From: CALLJL01 sp964627255
GTDB lineage: Bacteria > Acidobacteriota > Aminicenantia > Aminicenantales > CALLJL01
Direction: 5' to 3'
Length of the DNA: 64,000 nucleotides
NCBI GenBank assembly: GCA_964627255.1
Contig: CAZVIN010000088.1
Coordinates: 10,592-74,591, forward strand
The translations under genes and the position numbers were made by a program. The notes below the pieces were generated by a model. The model ran no database searches, was not told where the DNA came from, and saw only the letters and a program-made list of their open reading frames with translations. Positions 42,680-49,843 of the stretch are shown piece by piece. The stretch's first letter is position 1, and the number at the start of each line of letters is the position of its first letter.

Positions 42680-45109
42680 GTGGCACCTCTGAAGTGGAAT
42701 ATTTTAGCGGGCGTTTTTTGTTTGACCGCGGCCAATCTTAGCCTGGAGATTGTAGCCACCCGTTACTTCTCTATTACGCAAAGTCACCATTTGGCCTTTT
42801 TTGTTGTCAGCACCGCCTTTCTTGGCTTTGGAGTGAGCGGCTGCCTCCTCTTTTTAAGGGTAAAACCAGGCCGACTACCATCTGCCACCACTCTGTGTGT
42901 TTTGGCCTTTCTTTTTTCTTTAACCATATTGGCTTGTGTTCCTCTTATTAACACCTTCCCTTTCGAGACAACAGAACTTCTTTGGGCTAAAGGCCGTCTT
43001 TCCCATCTCCTGCTTACCAACCTTTTCTTAGCTCTGCCTTTCTTTTTCTCTGGATGGAGCTTAGCCAGTCTAACGAGTATCTATGCCTCGGCTATTCATC
43101 GCCTCTATGCTGCTGACCTAACTGGAGTAGCTTTTGGTGCCTTCTTACCTTCCTTGATTTTTCTTCCTCAGGGTGACCGCGGAGCCTTTCTCCTTCTTAG
43201 TCTGCTGGCGCTGACCGCTACCCTACTGCTAAGTTTAAGCTTGGCTAAAAAAATTATTCTTCCAGCGGCTGGGGCTTTTTTAGTCCTTCTGGTTTGCCTC
43301 TTCCATCCACCCCGCTTCTTTGAGTTCCGCCTTTCCCCCTATAAACCTCTTTCTCAAGCCCTTCAGTCCAAGGGAGCCCAGCATCTCCTTACCCGCTGGA
43401 ACGCCGTTTCTCGAATCGATATTGTCAGCTCTCCTTCGCTACGTTTTGCTCCCGGGCTTAGCCTTACCTATGCTGGGACTCTTCCGGAGCAATTCGGGCT
43501 TTTTACCGACGGTGGCCAGCCCAGCGCTTTAACTTCCTTATCTCAGGAAGACAACCAGAGGCTGTCATTCCTCAATTATTTACCCTCCTCTCTTCCTTTT
43601 TTTCTTCTGACCAGGCCTTCGGTCCTAATTATTGAGCCCCGGGGGGGATTAGAAATATTAACTTCACTTTATTATGGAGCTAAAAGAGTCAAAGTCATCG
43701 AGAGCAATCCCCTCATCCCCTCTCTGTTAAAGCAAGAGTTAGCGCATAAGACAAGCTCCATTCTATCTGACCCCAGGGTTGAAGTTACATGCTCCCTGCC
43801 GCGCTCGGCCATTAAAAAAGATAAAGCCCAGTATGACCTGATCATTTTTTCCTTCCCCGACATTATGACTGCCTCTGGCACCGGGTTTGGTTCGCTCCGG
43901 GAAGACCATTTACACACCAAAGAAGCCCTGACTCAGCTTTGGCCGCGGCTCTCATCTCAGGGCATGTTGATGGCTACTTTTATGCTTCTTCCTCCGGCTC
44001 GAGAGGAGTTGCGGATGCTCGCCACAATTATTGAATCCATGGAAGTAGCCGGCCTTGACCCAAGGCAGTCTCTTTTGGTCTTACTAAGCTGGGGAACAGT
44101 AACTTTTGTCGCCAAAAAGTCTCCTTTTACCCCAGATGAAATTAACGGCCTCCAAACCTGGGCTGATGAAAGGCTCTTTGATTTAGCCTATTTTCCTGGT
44201 TTTTTACCGTCGAGTGAGCCTGAAAAAAGCAACGTCCAAGCTTTCCCCACCTCTCTTATTCGCGAGCTGCTGGATCCAAGTAAAAGAGAAAGGTTGTATC
44301 AGAATTATCTTTTTGCCATTCGTCCCGCCACTGATAATCGGCCTTTTTTTCACCAAACTATCAAGCTCAATCGGATAAAACAATCTTACGCCGCCTTTGG
44401 CTACAGGTGGCTTCCTTTGTTTGAGGCAGGCGGACTCTACCTCCTTCTTCTCATCCAGGCAACTATAGTGGCTTTTGTCTCTCTTGGCTTGCCCCTCCTT
44501 TTGACCCGAAAAAAATGGCTCGCGGCCAAATGCAGCGCCCCTCGATTCACTCTCATCTATTTTGGTCTTATCGGTGCCGGCTTTATGACCGTGGAGATCC
44601 TTCTAATCCAGAAGGGTATCCTTTTTCTCGGACATCCCACTCAGGCCGTGGCCGTGACTCTTTTTGCTTTGCTCGTCTCTTCAGGGGCAGGAAGTCTTCT
44701 CTCGAGTAATTGGTCAAAACGGTTATTACCTTTCCAGGGATGGTTCTTAGCCGCCTCTTCTCTTTTTATCCTACTCGATTTCTTTCTTTGGCCGCCCCTC
44801 TTCGAGGCCTCAATTTCTCAAGCCTATGGCCTCCGAATCGTAATCCTCTTTAGTCTAATTTTTCCCACAGGCTTCTTTCTTGGGTTTGCCTTTCCCGTGG
44901 CTATTAGCCGTCTGAGAATCGTTTCTCCCGGATATATTCCCTTAGCTTGGGCGGCGAATGCCCTCAGTTCGGTAGTTACTTCTGTCCTTTCGATAATGCT
45001 GACGCTCTGGGGCGGCTACACGATTCTTTTCTTTCTAGCTTCTGTTTATTATAGCTTAGCGCTTCTTTTTTTCCGCCTCTCCGGTCATCGGAACAAAACG
45101 CACCCCTGA
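42680..45109 (+). CDS. Spermidine synthase-like fused membrane protein
   Basis: An 809-residue protein of three parts: an N-terminal hydrophobic block of about seven helices (residues 1-~215), a central soluble domain with an S-adenosylmethionine-type fold (VLIIEPRGGLEILTSLYYGA, then VKVIESNPLI, about residues 315-350), and a C-terminal block of about seven helices (residues ~590-800). This architecture is that of the 'spermidine synthase-like' membrane proteins common in uncultured bacteria; the catalytic substrate is not established and amino-propyl transfer is not assured. The best start is uncertain (GTG 42680 or CTG 42689). It overlaps pcm tail to tail by 54 bases. Confidence 0.8.
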   Translation: MAPLKWNILAGVFCLTAANLSLEIVATRYFSITQSHHLAFFVVSTAFLGFGVSGCLLFLRVKPGRLPSATTLCVLAFLFSLTILACVPLINTFPFETTELLWAKGRLSHLLLTNLFLALPFFFSGWSLASLTSIYASAIHRLYAADLTGVAFGAFLPSLIFLPQGDRGAFLLLSLLALTATLLLSLSLAKKIILPAAGAFLVLLVCLFHPPRFFEFRLSPYKPLSQALQSKGAQHLLTRWNAVSRIDIVSSPSLRFAPGLSLTYAGTLPEQFGLFTDGGQPSALTSLSQEDNQRLSFLNYLPSSLPFFLLTRPSVLIIEPRGGLEILTSLYYGAKRVKVIESNPLIPSLLKQELAHKTSSILSDPRVEVTCSLPRSAIKKDKAQYDLIIFSFPDIMTASGTGFGSLREDHLHTKEALTQLWPRLSSQGMLMATFMLLPPAREELRMLATIIESMEVAGLDPRQSLLVLLSWGTVTFVAKKSPFTPDEINGLQTWADERLFDLAYFPGFLPSSEPEKSNVQAFPTSLIRELLDPSKRERLYQNYLFAIRPATDNRPFFHQTIKLNRIKQSYAAFGYRWLPLFEAGGLYLLLLIQATIVAFVSLGLPLLLTRKKWLAAKCSAPRFTLIYFGLIGAGFMTVEILLIQKGILFLGHPTQAVAVTLFALLVSSGAGSLLSSNWSKRLLPFQGWFLAASSLFILLDFFLWPPLFEASISQAYGLRIVILFSLIFPTGFFLGFAFPVAISRLRIVSPGYIPLAWAANALSSVVTSVLSIMLTLWGGYTILFFLASVYYSLALLFFRLSGHRNKTHP

Positions 45110-45802
45110 AATATACTCTACTTTTGGGCTTTTCCCCTCTTTTTGGACCAAGGTCAAAGTCTGAAAATAAAGTGTACTCCCTAAGGGAATAATTAAGCGG
45201 CCTCCTTCTTTTAGCTGCTCCAACAAAGGCGGCGGCAGGTGATTAGCAGCGCAAGTAACTATAATGGCATCAAAAGGAGCTTTTTCTGGCCAGCCAAAAT
45301 ATCCATCGGCCAATTTTACCTGGACATTAGTATATCCAAGACGAGCTAAGAGATTGGCCGCTTTTTGCGCCAAGGCTTCACGAATCTCTATAGTATAAAC
45401 TTCCCGACAAAGATGGGCTAAAACGGCCGCCTGATAGCCAGAACCAGTGCCTATTTCTAAGACTTTTTCTTCCCCCTTTAGCCTTAGGCATTGGGTCATC
45501 AAAGCCACAATATATGGTTGAGATATGGTTTGTCCTTCTTCAATGGGTAGTGGGGTATCCGCATAAGCTTTATCTATGAATTCCGGCAAGACAAATAAAT
45601 GGCGGGGAACAAGGGACATAACCTCAAGAACGCGGGAATCTGTTATATCTCTTGAGGCCAGCTGCTCTCTAACCATCCTCTGGCGCTGTTTATCCCACAC
45701 CTCATCTTGGCCGAGGCCGAGTCCTAGGAAACCGGAAAGAACTAAAATAAAGGTAAAAAATAAACGCAGCGGGCTAAACCCAAGAATCTTTTTCTGCCCC
45801 AT
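45056..45802 (-). CDS. pcm: Protein-L-isoaspartate O-methyltransferase (Pcm) with an N-terminal signal/anchor
   Basis: A 248-residue protein whose C-terminal ~205 residues match Pcm: MVREQLASRDITDSRVLEVM, VPRHLFVLPEFIDKAYADTP, QTISQPYIVALM and the SAM-binding VLEIGTGSGYQAAVLAHL, then PPPLLEQLKEGGRLIIPLG. It repairs isoaspartyl residues using S-adenosylmethionine. The ATG at 45802 is preceded by AAGGACAGG; upstream codons open to 45892 are less family-like. Residues ~8-33 are a clear hydrophobic segment ending GLGLGQ, so the enzyme is probably exported or membrane-anchored, unusual for a SAM-dependent enzyme. It is convergent with the spermidine-synthase-like gene. Confidence 0.9.
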   Translation of the reverse strand: MGQKKILGFSPLRLFFTFILVLSGFLGLGLGQDEVWDKQRQRMVREQLASRDITDSRVLEVMSLVPRHLFVLPEFIDKAYADTPLPIEEGQTISQPYIVALMTQCLRLKGEEKVLEIGTGSGYQAAVLAHLCREVYTIEIREALAQKAANLLARLGYTNVQVKLADGYFGWPEKAPFDAIIVTCAANHLPPPLLEQLKEGGRLIIPLGSTLYFQTLTLVQKEGKSPKVEYISGVRFVPMTGEAEKKKR

Positions 45803-46053
45803 CCTGTCCTTATTTTCTCCTTTTAATTGTCTTAAAATCAAGAGACCCGATGTTCTTTTCCCAAAAATTACGGGCCTCGCGGCCTTTTTCAACCTAATTC
45901 TTTGGCTATTTTCCCCTTAAGTGGCTTTTCGGAAGGAAAACTTATATGTAATATGCTATTTATGTTCTTTCCTCGCCTTGGTTAAGATGAAATACCGATT
46001 TTGGCGAATTAAGCCCTTTCTTACCACTAATTAATTACGGCGTTAAATGAGAT

Positions 46054-46362
46054 GATTCTCTTCCATCTTTTATGGGTTAGGCTCTGAGATGTTCGGGATG
46101 GCCTCGCTCCCCCTCAGGTTTTTAACGCCGTTTCGTCTCCGCCCTTCTCGGCGCCTGCGGCGCTCGCCTCCCTGTTCAGAGACATAGCCCGGAAGTCCCT
46201 TGTCCCCCTTTGGCCTCTCCGTTGCTCCTGTTCAGGCTCAGACAACCTCGGCGGCCAGAGGTTCCCTCGAAGGGCGCTTCGGGAAGGCTAGACCTTCAAT
46301 GGTCACTTCTGCCCCTCCCGAACTTAGCCCGCAAACCAGCCCAGATAAAATGGAAGAGAACC
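46054..46362 (+). mobile_element. MITE-like dispersed element, copy 3 (best preserved, with exact 8-bp target duplication)
   Basis: A 309-bp copy bounded by GATTCTCTTCCAT at the left and, inverted, GGTTCTCTTCCAT at the right; TTCGGGA recurs at the inner edge of both ~45-bp arms. The sequence AATGAGAT occurs exactly on both sides (46046-46053 and 46363-46370). Internal hairpins such as GGCGCC-TGC-GGCGC are seen. No ORF. The insertion lies in the divergent region between pcm and coaD; 45803-46045 to its left shows nothing else I recognise. Confidence 0.85.
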
Positions 46363-46527
46363 AATGAGATTTATTTATTTGAAATTATTTTTGCTAATTC
46401 CGGTTTCACCCCTCCTGGCCGCCTTTTTCACCTCTTTTCTCCCCTGGGAGGGGGATTGACTTTAGGGCTTGCCTGATTGAACCTAAAAAAGAAAAACCCA
46501 GGATAAGGAGGAAATAGAGGAAAAAGA

Positions 46528-46556
46528 TTGACAAATCTTCTTTTTTTTGATAACAA
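46528..46556 (+). promoter_or_regulatory. Candidate sigma-70 promoter of coaD
   Basis: Consensus -35 TTGACA and a weaker -10 TAACAA with 17-base spacing, placing transcription start about 20 bases before the coaD start codon. Confidence 0.45.
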
Positions 46557-46583
46557 AAGAGACAACTTGAACAAGGATATAGG

Positions 46584-47081
46584 TTGGTGAGGGATAGCCT
46601 GGCTATATACCCAGGTTCTTTTGACCCTATTACCAATGGTCATGTGGACATCATTGAGAGGGGGTTAAGGATATTTGACCAAATTATTGTGGCCGTGCTG
46701 GAAAATCCAAAAAAAGAGGCCCTTTTTACGACTCAAGAAAGGGTAGCCATGATCCAGGAAATCTTTGCCGCCGAACCACGGGTGAAGGTCAACTCCTTTG
46801 ATGGCTTGTTGGTCGATTTTGCCAGGAAGCACCAGGCACGGATCGTGATGCGGGGTCTGCGCGCCATCTCTGATTTTGAGTTTGAATTCCAGATGGCCCT
46901 GATGAACCGAAAATTAAACCCTGAGCTTGAAACCCTCTTCATGATGCCCAATTTGAACTATACCTTTCTCAGCTCGCGTTTAGTTAAGGAAATCTATATG
47001 CTTGGCGGCTGCATAAAAGGCCTTGTCCCGGAGACGGTTGAAAAACGCCTCCGCGAAAAATTTGCGCCGCCGAGAACCTAA
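46584..47081 (+). CDS. coaD: Phosphopantetheine adenylyltransferase (CoaD)
   Basis: A 165-residue nucleotidyltransferase of the fourth step of CoA synthesis. The N-terminal AIYPGSFDPITNGHVDII contains the T/N-x-GH motif, followed by VLENPKKEALFTTQERVAMI, RGLRAISDFEFEFQMALMN and the ending TFLSSRLVKEI. The start is TTG 46584 or GTG 46587, with an AAGGAT upstream; both give a family-like N-terminus. It is followed 16 bases later by the pil operon. Confidence 0.95.
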   Translation: MVRDSLAIYPGSFDPITNGHVDIIERGLRIFDQIIVAVLENPKKEALFTTQERVAMIQEIFAAEPRVKVNSFDGLLVDFARKHQARIVMRGLRAISDFEFEFQMALMNRKLNPELETLFMMPNLNYTFLSSRLVKEIYMLGGCIKGLVPETVEKRLREKFAPPRT

Positions 47082-47097
47082 AAGGAAGGGCAGGCTC

Positions 47098-48174
47098 ATG
47101 TTTGGACTTCAAAAAACCAAGGGAGTCGTTGGGTTAGATATCGGTTCCCACGCTATTAAAGCTGTGGAATTAATTCCCAAGAAGAAGGGCGGAGGGGAAA
47201 CCTATGAATTAACCAAAATCGGATACGAAGCCCTCCCCCATGATACGATCGTCGAGGGAACGATAATCGATTCAACGGCTGTGGTCGAAACCATCAAAAT
47301 GATTTTTGAGACCAACAAAATTAAGAACAAGAATGTGGCCATATCTATTTCAGGAAATTCAGTAATCATCAAAAAAATCTCTTTACCCCAGATGGACAAA
47401 GAGGAACTAGCGGAATCTATCGTCTGGGAAGCAAAGCACAATATTCCTTATCCCTACGAAGAAACCAACGTTGACTATGCAATTCTTCGGCCGCCCCGGG
47501 GCTCAGAGACTAAAAGTTTGGACATCCTGCTTGTGGCCGCTAAAAAAGATAAAATTGCCAACTACAGCAACGTTGTCCATCAGGCCAAAAAAAATTTAGT
47601 CGCCATCGAGGTTGATGTTTTCGCCCTGCAAAATGCTCTGGAAGTTAACTATCCTGAAACTTTTGAGGCGAAAACAGTAGCTCTGGTCAATATCGGCGCC
47701 AATATCACCAACATCTTGATTATTGAACGAGGCACTTCCCAGCTGTTCCGCGACCTTTCTTTGGGAGGCTCATTCTTTACCGAAAATATGCGGAAGGAGC
47801 TCAATATCGGGCTGGATGAGACAGAAAGAATCTTAAAGGGCATCCCGATAAAGAACGTCGATGAGGCTCATGTGGAAGAAGTCATCAGCCAAAACGTTCG
47901 GGACCTAGTAGACGAGATTGACAAGACTTTTACTTTCTACGAAGCGGGGGATAAAAAAGAGAGAAAAATTGAACAGATTTTTCTCAGCGGTGGCTTGGCT
48001 AACCTTAAGGTTCTACCGGTAGCTTTTGAAGAAAGATTTGCTGTCCCCACAGAAATTTTTAACCCTTTTCGGAACATTAGTTTTCGAGAAAAAGACTTTG
48101 ATTCTGACCTTATCAAAGAAACACCTTCCCTTTTCGGAGTGGCGGTCGGATTAGCCCTCCGAAGAATGGATTAA
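47098..48174 (+). CDS. pilM: Type IV pilus assembly protein PilM
   Basis: A 358-residue actin-fold cytoplasmic protein that recruits PilN to the inner-membrane alignment complex. VVGLDIGSHAIKAVELI at the start, VNIGANITNILIIERG (phosphate-2-like motif) and ILSGGLANLKVL at the C-terminus are the PilM signatures. Start ATG 47098 has AAGGAAGGG about eight bases upstream; upstream codons overlapping coaD (back to 47023) are not family-like. First gene of pilMNOPQ. Confidence 0.94.
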   Translation: MFGLQKTKGVVGLDIGSHAIKAVELIPKKKGGGETYELTKIGYEALPHDTIVEGTIIDSTAVVETIKMIFETNKIKNKNVAISISGNSVIIKKISLPQMDKEELAESIVWEAKHNIPYPYEETNVDYAILRPPRGSETKSLDILLVAAKKDKIANYSNVVHQAKKNLVAIEVDVFALQNALEVNYPETFEAKTVALVNIGANITNILIIERGTSQLFRDLSLGGSFFTENMRKELNIGLDETERILKGIPIKNVDEAHVEEVISQNVRDLVDEIDKTFTFYEAGDKKERKIEQIFLSGGLANLKVLPVAFEERFAVPTEIFNPFRNISFREKDFDSDLIKETPSLFGVAVGLALRRMD

Positions 48175-48179
48175 AGACC

Positions 48180-48812
48180 ATGATTCGCATAAACCTTTTA
48201 AAGCCTGAAACCAAGGAAATAAAAGAGGGGCCGCCGGCGCCGGTCGCTGAAGTCAGAGAGAAAAAGGCGCCGCCAATCGCCAACATCGTTTTGGTGATTA
48301 TCATTGTCGTTCTGGCGGGGCTTTTCTTTTTACAAAAAAGAGCTCTGGACCAGGAAAGACAGAGGCTGGCCGCGGCTCAGGAGGAGAAAAGGCAATTAGC
48401 CTACGTCAGTGAAAAATTGGCTCAGCTCCAGGAGCAAAAAGCCATCTTCGAAAAGAAGATTAACCTGATCAACTCCCTCAAAGCCCAACAACCCATCGCG
48501 GTAATTGTTCTGGATGAAATAAGTAAATGTCTGCCCGATTGGGTCTGGCTTACTGAGCTGACTTATGAAAACCGGGTAATTCAAGTGAGGGGTAACGCTC
48601 TCTCTAACAACATCATCGCCGATTTTATTAGTAATTTAGAAAATAGTCCTAACTTTGAGAACGTCGACCTTAAAAGCTCCACCCAAAGAACTGTTGGCGA
48701 CCAGGCTATCCTCGAGTTCGCCATGAGCCTCCGGTACACTGTTCCTCCTCCACCACCAGCTGTAGGCAGTCCCCCTACAGGGGAAAAATCTGGACAGGAG
48801 AAGAAAACATGA
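48180..48812 (+). CDS. pilN: Type IV pilus assembly protein PilN
   Basis: A 210-residue bitopic inner-membrane protein. The N-terminal IRINLLKPETK is the conserved PilM-binding motif (INLLP-like), followed by a disordered linker, one helix (about residues 36-54), a short coiled coil and an alpha/beta domain with LDEISKCLPDWVWLTELTYEN. The C-terminus has a proline-rich tail (PPPPPAVGSPP). It starts five bases after pilM and overlaps pilO by ATGA. Confidence 0.92.
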   Translation: MIRINLLKPETKEIKEGPPAPVAEVREKKAPPIANIVLVIIIVVLAGLFFLQKRALDQERQRLAAAQEEKRQLAYVSEKLAQLQEQKAIFEKKINLINSLKAQQPIAVIVLDEISKCLPDWVWLTELTYENRVIQVRGNALSNNIIADFISNLENSPNFENVDLKSSTQRTVGDQAILEFAMSLRYTVPPPPPAVGSPPTGEKSGQEKKT

Positions 48813-49393
48813 AAAGGCAACCGTGGTTAAATTATCTCATCCTCGTCATCATTTTGAGTGGGGCTTCTTATTTTCTCTATTTTAAACCAAAGTCGGCGGA
48901 AATGAAAAACCTTCGGGCAGAAAGAGAAAAAATAGAAACTGAATTAATGGACCTTAGAGCGAAGAAACAGCAATTAGATAAGATCGAACTGGAGCTGGCT
49001 GAGCTTACCAAGACCCTTAAGGAATTGGAAGCCATCATTCCTGTCAAGAAAGAGATCGACGTTATCCTCCGTAAGATTCAAGAAATCGCCTACGATTCCC
49101 GTCTGAATATTTTAAGGTTTGCGCCGCAAGGGGAAACACCCAAAGAATTCTATTCCGAATGGCCTATTCCCATCGAAATCTCGGGTAGCTATCATAACCT
49201 GGCTTTATTTTTTGACCGCCTGAGAACTTTCGCCCGTCTTTTTACTATTGATAAATTCACCATTAAATCTTTATCTAAACAAACTGATGACCTGACTATT
49301 GCCAGCTCGTTTACGGCCAAGACTTATATGTTCCTGGAAGAAACTCCCTCTAAAGAAAAGGCGGCACCAAAACCGGGAGCAAAGAAAAAATGA
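48809..49393 (+). CDS. pilO: Type IV pilus assembly protein PilO
   Basis: A 194-residue bitopic protein: one helix (about residues 9-26), a coiled coil (LRAEREKIETELMDLRAKK onwards), then a ferredoxin-like domain with FYSEWPIPIEISGSYHNLALFF, which is very characteristic of PilO. It forms the PilN/PilO alignment complex. ATGA overlaps on both sides (pilN and pilP) suggest translational coupling. Confidence 0.92.
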   Translation: MKRQPWLNYLILVIILSGASYFLYFKPKSAEMKNLRAEREKIETELMDLRAKKQQLDKIELELAELTKTLKELEAIIPVKKEIDVILRKIQEIAYDSRLNILRFAPQGETPKEFYSEWPIPIEISGSYHNLALFFDRLRTFARLFTIDKFTIKSLSKQTDDLTIASSFTAKTYMFLEETPSKEKAAPKPGAKKK

Positions 49394-49842
49394 GGAAAAT
49401 TAAGGTCTTAACTTTCGTCTTAGGTTGTTTGTTATTTAGTCTTTTTTTATCCAGCCAGGAGCAAAAAGAAGTGCCAACTCTGTCTTTAAGTGCTCCCCAA
49501 TCTCAACTGCTCATTTATAGCCCAGGAGGAAGGCGAGACCCGTTTAAGAATCTTTTGGCCGGAAAAGAAATCAAAGGGAAAACTTCACCAACAAGTGAAA
49601 CCCAGCTCTTTATCGACGACCTTAAACTCATTGGCATAGTGAAACATAAAAACCAGTACGTAGCCATATTTGCTGGCCCCCATGGTTTCCCGATTTATTT
49701 TCGCGTGGGGGATAAAGTATCCGACGGCTTTATTCTTTCCATAAACGAAAACCAGGTTATCTTTCGGAAGACCAACGAACGGGGTATCCCTTTGATGCGT
49801 CCAAAGGATATAACCAAGGAAATTCATCCGGAGGAGCGTTAA
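49390..49842 (+). CDS. pilP: Type IV pilus assembly protein PilP
   Basis: A 150-residue exported protein. A signal-type hydrophobic segment (about residues 5-21) precedes a disordered region with YSPGGRRDPFKNLLAG, the typical RRDPF motif of PilP, then a small beta-domain (LKLIGIVKHKNQYVAIF, RVGDKV). A Cys occurs early in the signal segment, but hydrophobic residues follow it, so lipidation is doubtful. It links PilNO to PilQ. It ends one base before the pilQ ATG. Confidence 0.9.
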   Translation: MRKIKVLTFVLGCLLFSLFLSSQEQKEVPTLSLSAPQSQLLIYSPGGRRDPFKNLLAGKEIKGKTSPTSETQLFIDDLKLIGIVKHKNQYVAIFAGPHGFPIYFRVGDKVSDGFILSINENQVIFRKTNERGIPLMRPKDITKEIHPEER

Positions 49843-49843
49843 A

